From NCBI RefSeq assembly GCF_900496995.4, contig NW_024470396.1, positions 1 through 64,000 of the forward strand: a stretch of 64,000 bases of DNA, given 5' to 3'. A model generated the notes under the pieces. The model had not been told where the DNA came from. It made no database searches and was given only the letters and a program-made list of their open reading frames with translations. Source of the stretch: Aquila chrysaetos chrysaetos (taxonomy: Eukaryota; Chordata; Aves; Accipitriformes; Accipitridae). Position 1 is the stretch's first letter; each line of letters begins with the position of its first letter. Both the position numbers and the translations under genes were made by a program. This document shows positions 10,086 to 20,653 of the stretch, in pieces.

Positions 10086-10665
10086 TGTCGTGGTTTAACC
10101 CCAGCCAGCAACTAAGCACCACGCAGCCGCTCACTCACTCCCCCCCCACCCAGTGGGATGGGGGAGAAAATCGGGAAAAAGAAGCAAAACCCACGGGTTG
10201 AGATAAGAACAGTTTAATAGAACAGAAAAGAAGAAACGGATAATGATAATGATAACACTAATAAAATGACAACAGCAATAATGAAAGGATTGGAATGTAC
10301 AAATGATGCGCAGTGCAATTGCTCACCACCCGCCGACCGGCACCCAGCTAGTCCCCCGAGCGGCGATTCCCCGCCCCCACTTCCCAGTTCCTATACTAGA
10401 TGGGACGTCATATGGTATGGAATACCCTGTTGGCCAGTTTGGGTCAGCTGCCCTGGCTGTGTCCTGTGCCAACTTCTTGTGCCCCTCCAGCTTTCTCGCT
10501 GGCTGGGCATGAGAAGCTGAAAAATCCTTGACATTAGTCTAAACACTACTAGCAGCAACTGAAAACATCAGTGTTATCAACATTCTTCTCATACTGAACT
10601 CAAAACATAGCACCGTACCAGCTACTAGGAAGACAGTTAACTCTATCCCAGCTGAAACTAGGACA
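10086..10665 (-). repeat. 5' LTR of the ERV-L provirus
   Basis: The LTR is 580 bp, the same length as the 3' LTR, and reads as identical to it throughout. Its sense strand is minus. It is followed on the right by the GGGGT target duplication and then by GC-rich unit sequence that is continuous with 3,438 in the empty-site copy. Confidence 0.93.
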
Positions 10666-10670
10666 GGGGT

Positions 10671-11510
10671 GGGGGCCTGGCCGTGCCGGCGATGGCGGGG
10701 AAATAAAGCCTGAAAGGGCAATCGCGAAGCGACGCCCTGCCTGTGCTGGGGCTGCCCCGCAGAGGCGTGGGGCCGGGCCCTCCGCAGGTCGCGGGCACTC
10801 CCCAAAACTGCGCGTGGGGCCCCGGGGGTGCGGGGCTGTGGGGTGGCTACGCTCGGCGTCGCCCGTGGGCGCTGCAGGGTCAGAAATGGAGAACAAGTTT
10901 TCTGTTCCTGGGGCTTGACAACAGGCTCGCATGGCTGATTTTGGGGCTCGGGAACAGACCAAGCTGCGCGGCTTTGGGCCCAGAAACAGAGGTCCGGCCC
11001 TGCGTTTTTGGGCTTGAGAACAGGCTCGGCAGCCGGGGTTTTTGGCTCCCAAAGGGGCCCCGAGTCCGCTGGTGTGGGGGCCAAAAGCGGAAGCCGGCGT
11101 GGCTGGTTTGGCAGGCGGGTGGGAGGGTGTTGGGGGCTGCGGGGGGAAGCAGGGGGTGGGCAGGGTGCGTGGACCCTCCCCGGAGATGGGGGTCTGGTGG
11201 TGTCGGACGCTGAAGTTCGGGAGGCCGGCCCGCAGCAGGCCGAACTCAACACCTGTGATGGTCTGTGGGGGGAAAGGCGCTTTTCAGACCCCACGTGCCT
11301 CTTTGAGTCCAGCTCTTCTTTCTGCGCTGCTCGGAATAGTTTTTAAGTAATTAATCGCACAAACTAACGAATATTTATACGGCGTGTAACTCTGACGTTT
11401 AATCCTAATGCTCCAGTTTTGACAGCAGTTGATACGCAACCTTATGGAAAGCCCAGGCCGTTGCACATAGCTGGAGCTTGTAAGGAGAAGCAGCTGAAAT
11501 CAGCTGGAGC
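10671..11510 (+). repeat. GC-rich intronic block of unit U1 with internal 65-bp-scale repeats
   Basis: This block is collinear with 41,008-41,850 in U2, and its first 250 bp are inverted at 46,382-46,640. Imperfect repeats contain GAACAG/AACAGA spaced about 65 bp apart between 10,890 and 11,040. The sequence is G-rich and has no recognisable exon. At about 11,505 it ends with AGCTGGAGCTTCAG, after which U1 and U2 diverge until 23,262. Confidence 0.7.
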
Positions 11511-12170
11511 TTCAGTGCAGAGCTGGGGCTTCAGCGAGCCAGAACTGTAGCAAGCGGGAGCTGGAACGAGGCGGGGTGTCCGCTGTCTGGAGCGTGCATT
11601 AGCCAGAGGCAAAAGTACCTGCGGCTGTAACAAGGAGGAGCCGCGATTAGCTGGAGCGTCTTTTCGCTGGAGCGTCCGTCGGCCGGACTGCGCTCCCGAA
11701 GAGTGGCCGGGCGCAGGCAGGGCTGTCCGCAGCAAGCAGCTCTGAGCAGCAGGGAGGTGAGTTGTCCTTCTGCCAGCGGGGAGCCCGGCCTCTTCCCTCA
11801 GGGATGCGATCCACACCACGCTCCTCTCTCTGTGTGGAGGGTCTCGCCCGGTCCATTCCCGCAGGCAGAAGCGAGGTGGGGGTCCCCCGGCTCTCCTGGG
11901 GCAGCCCCTGCTGCGAGGGGGCGCGAGCGAGGTGTCATTGTCCCCTCGGTACCGGGCAAAGGGGAGAGAAACTGGCCAGTGGGAGCTCCTGGGGTGCGGA
12001 AAGCCCTTCCGGCAGAATCCTCCCCTGTCTTTTCACCGTTGGCTGGGTGTGACAAACAGGTTCATTTCTTTGTCTCCTCTTTTCCCAATGTCACCTTCTG
12101 CGTCACACGAAGAAAATCCCGCGTGGTTAATTCCACTTGCTGCTCAGGTAATCGCACGTATCGGGCTGGG
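11511..12170 (+). other. GC-rich segment specific to U1, possible exon or promoter material
   Basis: This segment is absent from U2. It contains repeated (A)GCTGGAGC(T/G) words at 11,460-11,670, donor-like junctions at about 11,757 (GGGAG|GTGAGT) and about 12,148 (GCTCAG|GTAATC), and moderate CpG content. A 5' exon or an alternative promoter is possible. There is no protein match and no second copy to compare. Confidence 0.3.
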
Positions 12171-14498
12171 GGAGCGGAGAGAAACACTTGCGAGTTCGAG
12201 GGCACTACAGATGCTCCACGTTAAACCCACAGAAAAGGCAAATTTGCTGCTAGTGCAGAAAAGCTGATGGAAAAATTGCTGTGAACAGATCGTGCCCTGT
12301 TCCTGAACTGGTCCCTTGATACATTTTTGTTTCAGGTGAAAGAATGAAATTTCATGTCTGGTAAATTCAGAGCTGCCTGTTAGCTTCTTTAGGGTCGAGT
12401 GTTCTCTCTGTTCATACTGATTTTATGGGCAAGTTGGAAATAGCCTTTTATTTTTTTATGTGTAACTGAATTTTTAGGAATATGTGGTGTCCCTGTAGTT
12501 CATTTTTGAGCACCTAGATGCCAGTAGAAATGTAATGAGTGAAACATGATGGAAACTGGTACTTAAACTTGATTTTTATTTGATTTTTTTTTTTTCTTCT
12601 TCCACATTAAGAGTGTCGATGGCATGTTGTCCCGTGGCACAATCCCCATTCCGTTCAGCAGAGTCTTCAGTCTAGGACTTTTAAGTAAAAAAGTTTGTCC
12701 TTCCAAAAAAGGACTAGTCATTCATCGGACCGAGGCATAGACTTGGAGAGTCGCTTAAGTACGTGATCGCAATTTAAGCCAACTTTCAGTTAATGTTGCT
12801 GCTGTTGGTCTTTGCTTTCATTGATTTCTCCACCACTCCCTCATGGTTGGGAGCTCTGAATCGTAATTCTTTTCAGTCTCTTAACACATTTCCCCACGCC
12901 CCCCCCCCATCCCCCAAAAAGGAGAGGCAATGTCTAAAAGTTAATTAGCTTCCTCACAAATGCGTGAGTAAATAAAATTTGAGTTATGATGATTAAAACC
13001 TTAAAAATGACACCAGTCTGGTGAGACAATAGCAGATCTGGACTACTTCTGAACAGGCATTCATCACACGCAAAAGTCGTCAGGGTACGGATCACCTGCG
13101 CTTCATGCTCTGACGAGACAAAATGCTGAGGCAGGGATGAGCTCTGAAAGAAAAAAAAAAAAAAAAAAAAGGATACAGGGTCACGGTTTTGTTTTGTTGT
13201 TTGTTTTTAAAGAGTGCATTATTGACTGGTGCCAGCCTGCAGAGCTCTTCTGCTGCCTGACCTCTCCTCTTTCATGGCTGTAATTGTCGTTTGGATAATT
13301 GTAGAAGAGCAATTAAGTTACTTGCCTCTGTGAATGTGCTGGTAATACCAGGAAGGCAAATGCTTGAACTAGTAATGAATAACTTGGCTACAAGTAGAAT
13401 TTCTGAAGGAAGAACAGCAGCAGCAACAGGAAGCAAATAGCAAGTGACCAGAAATTTGCGTGTGTCAAACGCATCAAAGCTTTATTGCCAAATGTTGTTT
13501 GGCAATATGTTCCAAATGGCTTTTTTTTGGTAAACGTAAATTTTTAGGAAGTTCAGGGTTGTGTGTGGCAAAACGTGTCCCTCTGCATACGCATCCTGCT
13601 ACGTAAATAGCATGGGTTAATGGCAAGTCCAGCGGCAGGGCTGTTGTTCCCTACTCTCGACGTTGCCGTAGTAGTGTTGCGGTATTGAGACCTTAACGGA
13701 CGGGCTGAGGAATGGAAGGAGAATGCCTGTTTTCTGTAAGGGCTCAGAATGCCAACCCTTTTCTCTGCCTGCCGCTCCCCTGAGCGTGAGATGAAGCTGT
13801 TTAATTTTTCTCCCTTGTTCCTGCTCTAAATATTTCTGGAGCTGTTGCTGCTGTGGGTTTGCAATTTGTGTTACTGCATTTTTGTAGCGTTCTAGCGATG
13901 GGTCGTTTCTACTGTGGCGAAGCATCGAGATATGGTTTTTGGTTTAAAGCATCAGAAACTACATTCACCGAAACCGGTAACTCGCGGCGGAGGTGAAACC
14001 GATCTGGCGCGTGCGGCTGTGCTCGCAGGGATGCTCGGTGGCTCCTTATCAAAACGGCAAGGGGGGTGTGTGTGTGTGTGTGGACATCTGTAGGGTTGCG
14101 CTCTGGGTCCGAGAGCGTTAGCGTATTTTTGCTGTTGGAAGATGGAATGGAGCGTGTGCCTGTTCAATGTCAGGGCAGTCAAAAGCTAGGAGGGACCCTG
14201 AGCGGGTTTGGTGGCACAACTGCGGTTTTAAAAGATCTTGACCGTTTGAAGCAACGGCCTGGAAAAAATCATCCCTTTTTTGCAACGAGGCAGTTCACAA
14301 GGACAGATGTGTTGCTGTGCTCTTTAGCAAAAATACTCATCTTGGGACGTATAGGGTGATGAAGTCTTGGCTATACTAAGGCTTGAGAAAATGTATGTAG
14401 GTCTCTCTGTCTGTCACCTGCGTGTATCTAGGAAAGTGAGTTCTAGTGAAACTAAAGTTACCAATGAATCAAAAAAAAAAAAAAAAAAAAAGGCACGG
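12171..14498. other. U1-specific intron-like DNA
   Basis: This is AT-richer DNA without recognised genes. It contains an A-run at about 13,149-13,171, a (GT)n run near 14,067-14,081, and an A-run just left of the betaretrovirus-like ERV. A 102-codon minus-strand frame at 13,617-13,925 has a plausible-looking Gln-rich composition (a QQQQLQKYLEQEQ stretch), but no splice context or paralogous copy supports it. Confidence 0.5.
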
Positions 14499-14867
14499 TG
14501 CGGAGACTCAATTAAGCGCTCAAACTCTCTGTGCAAGATTCCCTTTATTTCACAAAAGAATCCAACTTATATATGTTTCGACAAAGATCCAGAAAGTACT
14601 AACGGCACACAGCCAATACTACTAGCACAGGAGGGCATATCTGGCCCAGCTGGGATGTTTGCCAGTCCTCAGAACAGTTAAAGATAAAAACATTCCATAG
14701 ACATACTCGTGACTGTCTTCAGCCACATCTTCCCAGGCCTACACAAGGCCATCCTCCAACCTGACCTTGTGAAACTAGTTCTTCAAAGGCTTGGCAAACA
14801 TGCAGCACAACAAATTGTAACGGTCACTCTTGAAAACAAATGCCAGGTGTTCCGAGCTGCTCCCACA
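14499..14867 (-). repeat. 3' LTR of the betaretrovirus-like provirus
   Basis: The LTR is 369 bp with TG...CA ends. In the sense direction an A- and G-rich polypurine tract (AAAAAAGGGGGAAA) lies immediately upstream at about 14,868-14,884. Nine differences from the 5' LTR include eight spread singly through the element. Confidence 0.9.
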
Positions 14868-16055
14868 TTTCCCCCTTTTTTGTTTAGGAACATCAGATTC
14901 ATGAGGAAGGCAGCGAGGACTCTAGCTTCGAACTGACGCAATCCTCGTACTGCTCCTCAGGTGATTCTGATTGCTGCAAACACACAAATGATTAATAACC
15001 CTCCAATAGCAATATAAATTCAGATACACAAATTTAAACCTTCAAACCATATTTTTGTATTTAAGCATTTAACACTATTAGACAATTCTTTGAAAAACAC
15101 CTTATTCTGCTAATTTTGTATATTTCCCATTTGATCTTGTAATATCTGTGCAAGGTCTTAGGTCTCTCCTGCAATATTAGTAGCAAATGCACCTTGCAAA
15201 TGTGCCTTCACCTAATTCCAATCACATACACTTTCATTCCCTTGTAAAGGAGTTACACAGAGCCCTTGTTTTTGAAATTCCCAATTGCAATGTAATTTCA
15301 TTCTATTTTATAATGCATTTTGTCTATGTGATGAGTTGATCCTGGCTGGACACCAGTCACCTACCATAGCTATTCTATTACTCTCTCCTCCACAGCTGGA
15401 CAGGGGAACGGGAAATGAGGTTTTGCGGTTAGTTCATTACACATTATCTCTGTCGCTTCATCCTCCTCAGTGGCAGCACTCATCACACTCTTCCCCTGTT
15501 CCAGCGTGGGATCTCTCCCACGGAAGACAGTCCTCCACGAAGATCTTCAGCATGGGTCCCTTCCACGGCGTGCAGTCCTTCAGGAGCACACTGCTCCAGC
15601 GTGGTTCCCCCACGGGGTCATAGGTCCTGCCAGAAAACCCGCTCTGTGGGCTCCTCTCTCCACAGATCTGCAGGTCCTGCCAGGAGCCTGCTCCAACACG
15701 GGCTTCCCACGGGGTCACAGCCTCCTTCAGGCACCCACCTGCTCCGGCGTGGGGTCCTCCCCGGGCTGCAGGGGGATATCTGCTCCACCGTGGAGCTCCA
15801 TAGACCTCAGGGGAACGACCCGTCTCACCATGGTCTTCACCACGGGCTGCAGGGGAATCTCTGCTCCAGCGCCTGGAGCATTTCATCTCCCTCCTTCTTC
15901 ACTGACCTTGGTGTCTGCAGGGTTATTTCTCTTACATGTTCTCACTCTTCAGCTGCCATTTCTGTGTGTTCCGCAACCGCATCTCTCTTCCCCCTCTCCA
16001 GCCGTTTGTTTTCATTATTTTTTTTTTCTGTCTCTTCCTCTCTCTCTCTCTTTTT

Positions 16056-16099
<44 letters not shown>

Positions 16100-17514
16100 C
16101 CCCCCTCTGTGCAGAGGTGCTACCACTATCACTGACTGGCTCGGCTTTGGCCGGCAGTAGGTCTGTCTTAGAGCCAGCCAGCACTGGCTCTATCAGACAC
16201 AGGGGAAAACCTCCAGCAGCCCCCACAGAAGCCACCCCTGTAACCCCCTGCTACCAAAACCTTGCCACACAAACCCAATACAGCCCAAGCCAAATTACCA
16301 CTGCTTCCAAAGCATCCAGTCATTCTAGTATTGTTGATCAATTTGTACCTGGGTATTTATTTCAGCCGTAACATTTTTTAATACATTAGCTACTGTGTGA
16401 GCAGTCTGAACGGATTTCACAAGTGCCGTGGTAGCAACGGCGGCAGTAGCTGCAATAATGATAGCTGATATTATAAAGGCAATGAGCCATCCTATAAATT
16501 GTTTTGGGTGACTAATTGTCCACTTTAAAAGCCTTGATAATTGACTTAATCCTTATTCCCTTTCCCACGATTTTGTCATATTTACAGGGATCCACAATTC
16601 AGCACGACATCATATTGGCATGATTACTGTAAGACTTAGTTCAGATATATTCTTATGAGTAAAACAGCTAAAATACCAAGGTTAATTCAGATTAGTTTCA
16701 AAAGCATGGTTACATAAAGCGACATCTAGAAATTCAGTTCCTACAAAAACATAAGGATGTGAAGTACATATCATCACCAAATCTTTGTGATTCTATACAT
16801 TCTTGTGCCGTCTTACGCCACGAGCTCAGCCCGGCAATCGGTATGTGCCAGCTTTACGTTTTTTGTGTCCCCACGGAGGCAACGGTGGCCTCGCCGTACA
16901 CCAGCCCGATGCTCTTCGGAAAAATCCCGCTATTTATACATTTACAGAGGAACGGATTTCAGCACACATGGCCAGCGGGTGCCAAAATTCGCCTCAATTG
17001 TAACATAGGGAGCCTATGATGCGTGTGCTCGCTGGCCAGGCGCAGTGCACGAGCCATAGCCACCCTGTCTGTTGGTTCATGGGCTTTGTACATGCGGCAT
17101 ATTGTCATCATCCAGCAGTCTGCATTTTCCTCGGCTATCTACCTCTCCCCCAGTGTTCATCCACGGACCAAAATCCCATTTTTTAACCCATCCGCAAAGA
17201 AGAAAGATCAGAATTCTTACAATACTGTTGCTGGCCACTATTGCCAGGTATGCTAAAAAAGGTATTCTTTGGAGTAGGATACATGTTGCATCATCTCGCT
17301 AGCTTGTTGTTGCATTCTCTTCAAATGTCCCTATGTGATAGCTTTTTCATTCTCGATGTGCTGCTTCCTCCTCATTTGTCTCTTCTCCTTCAAATTCAGA
17401 GTCTTCATCTGCAGGATAGGGTTGTCCGGGTGGTTTCGCCAGCTCATGATATGGCTTCACGTGTTTAGCTGGAATCCACTTGGTTCCTGTGGGAAGAAGA
17501 ACACAAGCATACCC
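14868..17514 (-). pseudogene. env: env remnant of the betaretrovirus-like provirus, interrupted by an LTR
   Basis: Only parts are recognisable. Near 16,340-16,520 (minus) an Ile/Ala-rich stretch resembles a transmembrane-subunit fusion peptide followed by a heptad-like segment. After the nested LTR, 14,880-15,335 continues with transmembrane ectodomain, a hydrophobic anchor near 15,000 and a short tail, but with several in-frame stops. The surface-subunit region (about 16,560-17,450) is much shorter than usual and broken in all frames. It is non-coding today. Confidence 0.7.
15342..16332 (-). mobile_element. solo LTR (avian class II type) nested in the env remnant
   Basis: This is about 990 bp flanked by a 7-bp direct repeat, GTTGATC (15,335-15,341 and 16,333-16,339). 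In the minus sense one end has TGTATTGGGTTTGTGTGG, and the plus-strand left end has CTGGCTGGACACCAG followed by CAGCTGGACAGGGG. Both are familiar from avian ERVK-like LTRs. Env-like sequence resumes on each side. A long T-run at about 16,050-16,100 lies inside. The termini are not clean TG/CA, so exact edges are uncertain. Confidence 0.65.
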
Positions 17515-20051
17515 TCACCCCCAAGTGATTAGTTCCACAGGTCCATTCCAACCAGGTCCACTAAAAGGATCTTTATACAGTACTTTAGGTCTCTGTGAAA
17601 TAGAATCAGGAATTTTAAAATGTCGATCTATCGCTGTGCTGGCCATTAAGTCTGGTGAGCGATTTAAAAAATTCAGAGTAAACATAGTATTATCTAGCTG
17701 TTCTTGTGGTGGCATATTCCCCCTTTTTTGTTTATGCAACATGGACTTTAAAGCATGATGCGCACGCTCAATTATTGCTTGTCCGGTAGGTGAATGTGAA
17801 ATTCCTGTCACATGGGACACCTGCCACTGCTGCAAAAATAATTGAGTAGATTTAGCTACATATCCTGGACTGTTGTCAGTTTTAATGGTTTGAGGAACCC
17901 CCATAATTGCAAAGCATCGTGACCAATGTCGTTGTACATCACGTGCCCTTTCTCCAGAATGAGCAGTAGCACAAATATAAGAGGAAAAGGTATCAATAGA
18001 AACATGCACAAACTTCAAGGAGCCAAAGGCAGATACATGTGTAACATCACTTTGCCAAATGGCATTAGAGTGTAAACCATGTGGGTTAACTCCAATACTC
18101 ACTGCATCAGAAGAAGCTCTTTGACAATCTGGACAAGAACGAATTATATCTTTAGCCTGTGCTTTTGTCAAATTAAACATCTTTTGCAATGCTGCAGCAT
18201 TTTGGTGAAAAAAGGAACGAGAGTCCACAGCAGAGTGGAATTGCACTGTGCCAACAGTAAAAGAGTCAGCCACGGCATTGCCTTTAGTCAAAGGTCCTGG
18301 CAGCACAGTGTGCGACCTAATGTGACAAATAAACAAAGGATAAGCTCTTTTATTTAAAAGAGTTTGCAATTCCAAAAATTTGTTGAATAAGTCTTCATCA
18401 TTTATCTCCTTTAAGTAAGATCCTGGTAATCGCTGTAGAACACGTACGACATATTCTGAATCAGAAATAATATTGAGTGGTTCCGATGGAAATAAAGTTA
18501 AAGCGTGTAAACCAGCCTGTAATTCCACACGCTGTGTGGAACCTTGTAACAGAACAACAGATGTGTGCCATACTCCATCATCTAGCCAAGCAACTACACC
18601 TCGTCCAGTTTTTCCAGAGCCATCCACAAAAACTGTACAAGCATTAACAATAGGAGTATCTGATACTATCATCTGTGGTTTGATGTTTAATGTGTGAAGG
18701 TTTTGCAGTAACTTACATTTAGGCAGTGAGAAAGAAATACTGTTCGTGAAGTCGGCCAATGTGATTTGCGGTTATTGTGATTGGACAAAAAGGTAATCAA
18801 AATCTTGTTTTGAAAAAGGAAGATACAAGGTATCGGGATCAAAACCAATGAGACACTGAGGACATGACCGTGCTTTTTGTACCACAGTCACAATCATTTC
18901 TAAAGGCTGTGTAACAGTTTTCTTCAAAGTGTGAGAGAGAAACACCGATTCCAAATATAAAATTTTCTGAGCGACTTTATCATGTTGCCCTATAATAGCA
19001 AAAGGTTGTTTTGGACCTTGTATAACATATACATCAACAGGTAAAGTTAAGTCCCTTCTATAGGCCTGTAATGTAGATATCTTTTGTGAAACTAAATTTA
19101 ACTCTTCCTTGGCAGCTGGAGTTAAGATCCGTGGTGATGTTAAATCAGGATCACCTCTCAGAATGGTAAAGAGATTACTTAATTCCTCTGTGGTTATACC
19201 TAACATGGGTCGTACCCAGTTTATTGTTCCTAATAATTTCTGAGCATCATTCAGAGTTCGTATATCTGTGTGCACCTTTAATGATTGAGGCTGTACTGTT
19301 CTTTCCGTAAGAATCCACCCTAAATATTTCCAGGGCGGCATCATTTGAATTTTTTCTGTAGCAATTTGAAGTCCGAAGGTGTGCAAAGAATTTACAAGAT
19401 GTTGCACAACACTTTCCAAATACTGTGTTGTTTCTGTTGCAATTAAAATATCGTCCATATAATGATATATTATAGCATTTGGAAATGCGTCTCGGCTCGG
19501 TTGAATAGCCACAGCAACTACTATCTGACAGATAGTAGGACTATTCATCATGACCTGAGGTAGCACTGTCCACTGATAATGCTGCATAGGCTCGGCGTTA
19601 TTTACACTAGGCACTGAAAAGGCAAAATGTGCACAATCATCAGGATGTAAAGGAATCGTGAAGAAGCAGTCTTTTGTAATTCCCACTCTTTAGGGATCAT
19701 TGCAGGATTTGGTGTTCCCGGCTGGGTAATCCCCATCGGTTGTAACACTGCATTTATTGCTCGTAAATCCTGCAATAATCGCCATTTTCCCGACTTTTTG
19801 GGAATAACAAAAATCGGTGTATTCCATGGACTAGTTGAAGTGACAATGTCTCCTTGCTGCAACTGCTCTTAAATTAATTTATGTGCTTGTATCAATTTGT
19901 CCCCTTTTAACGGCCACTGATTGACCCAAACAGGCGCAGAAGTTAGCCACGTAAGTTTGAGCAGGGGTTTTACATCAGTGACCCTTAGGATAAATTTGAA
20001 TTGACTGTGGTTAGGGTAATGTGCCATTGTTTCAATAAATCTCTGCCCCAC
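17515..20051 (-). pseudogene. pol: pol of the betaretrovirus-like provirus (RT, RNase H, integrase), broken
   Basis: Pol overlaps the end of the dUTPase-protease frame by about 65 bases in the -1 frame. RT has the class II signature YMDD (about 19,455-19,466), and an RNase H domain with its acidic residues follows. The integrase has a CPXC zinc-site end and catalytic Asp, Asp, Glu (WQSD, TDNS, IIERA). Breaks are an in-frame TAA at 19,869-19,871, a one-frame shift near 19,680 within the RT fingers, and an in-frame TAA at 18,772-18,774 between RT and RNase H. The integrase segment itself (18,759-17,515) is an uninterrupted frame of 414 codons. Confidence 0.88.
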
Positions 20052-20653
20052 AAATTTACAGATGAGTCAAGTACATAAGGCTGAATCCATGCGTCATGGT
20101 TCTCAGGCCCCTTTACTGACAAAAGTTTGGCACTTTGCATGGGCTGTCGAGTGCCTCCTATACCAACAATTGTAGAAAGAGCTATTTGCAATGGCCACGA
20201 AGTTGGCCAGTCCTTTTCTGATATTATAGAAACGTCTGCTCCGGTATCTAGCAATCCCAAAAACCATCTACCCTCAATTTGCAATTTTAAAATTGGCTGT
20301 TGCTGTGTTATTTCCTGCGACCACAATACAAAAGGACTCCCGGTGCTATCAAAGCTACCGTCGCCTCGATTATTTTGCATGTTTTGAGGTACCCAACAAG
20401 GAAGCAATATTAATTGAGCTATTTTTGTGTTTGCCAGAATTGTACATGGAATTTGCGTTGAAGCTAGCATGATTTTAATTTCCCCTTGATAATCTGAATC
20501 AATAACTCCAGGGTATACAATTATTCCCTGCGTTGTAGCAGTAGATTGTCCAATTATTAATCCTAACATGCCATCAGGCAAAGGTCTGAATATTGCAGTC
20601 CCCACAATATAAATTCTCTGTTCTTTTATTAAGAGGTCGGCTGCTGTTGCCAA
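19985..20653 (-). CDS. pro: dUTPase-protease of the betaretrovirus-like provirus
   Basis: This is an open frame of 222 codons in the -1 frame relative to gag, overlapping it by 25 bases. The first two thirds carry trimeric dUTPase motifs (PGVIDSDYQGEI, IAQLILLP and a Gly-rich C-terminal GDGSFDSTG). The last third is an aspartic protease with LLDTGAD and a flap-like GIGG. Expression would need a -1 frameshift. I see no classic slippery heptamer in the overlap. The frame is intact, but gag upstream is broken. Confidence 0.85.
   Translation of the reverse strand: MATAADLLIKEQRIYIVGTAIFRPLPDGMLGLIIGQSTATTQGIIVYPGVIDSDYQGEIKIMLASTQIPCTILANTKIAQLILLPCWVPQNMQNNRGDGSFDSTGSPFVLWSQEITQQQPILKLQIEGRWFLGLLDTGADVSIISEKDWPTSWPLQIALSTIVGIGGTRQPMQSAKLLSVKGPENHDAWIQPYVLDSSVNLWGRDLLKQWHITLTTVNSNLS

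Larger units (their letters stand above)
3434..10670 (-). mobile_element. complete ERV-L (class III) provirus with 5-bp target duplication
   Basis: Two 580-bp LTRs (3,439-4,018 and 10,086-10,665) flank an internal region transcribed on the minus strand. A 5-bp direct repeat GGGGT (3,434-3,438 and 10,666-10,670) brackets the element. The empty site is visible at about 41,000-41,010 in U2, where GTTTGGGGT runs straight into GGGGGCC. The order on the minus strand is 5' LTR, tRNA-Lys-type primer site, gag, pro-pol, purine-rich tract, 3' LTR. There is no env: only about 530 bp of non-coding DNA separate the pol stop from the 3' LTR. Lack of env, a 5-bp duplication and the RT signature YIDD fit ERV-L. 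The LTRs read as identical by eye, so insertion was recent. Confidence 0.95.

Noticed and set aside
13617..13925. 102-codon Gln-containing minus-strand frame
   Set aside because: It looks protein-like, but there is no splice context, homolog or second copy. It is kept only as a remark.
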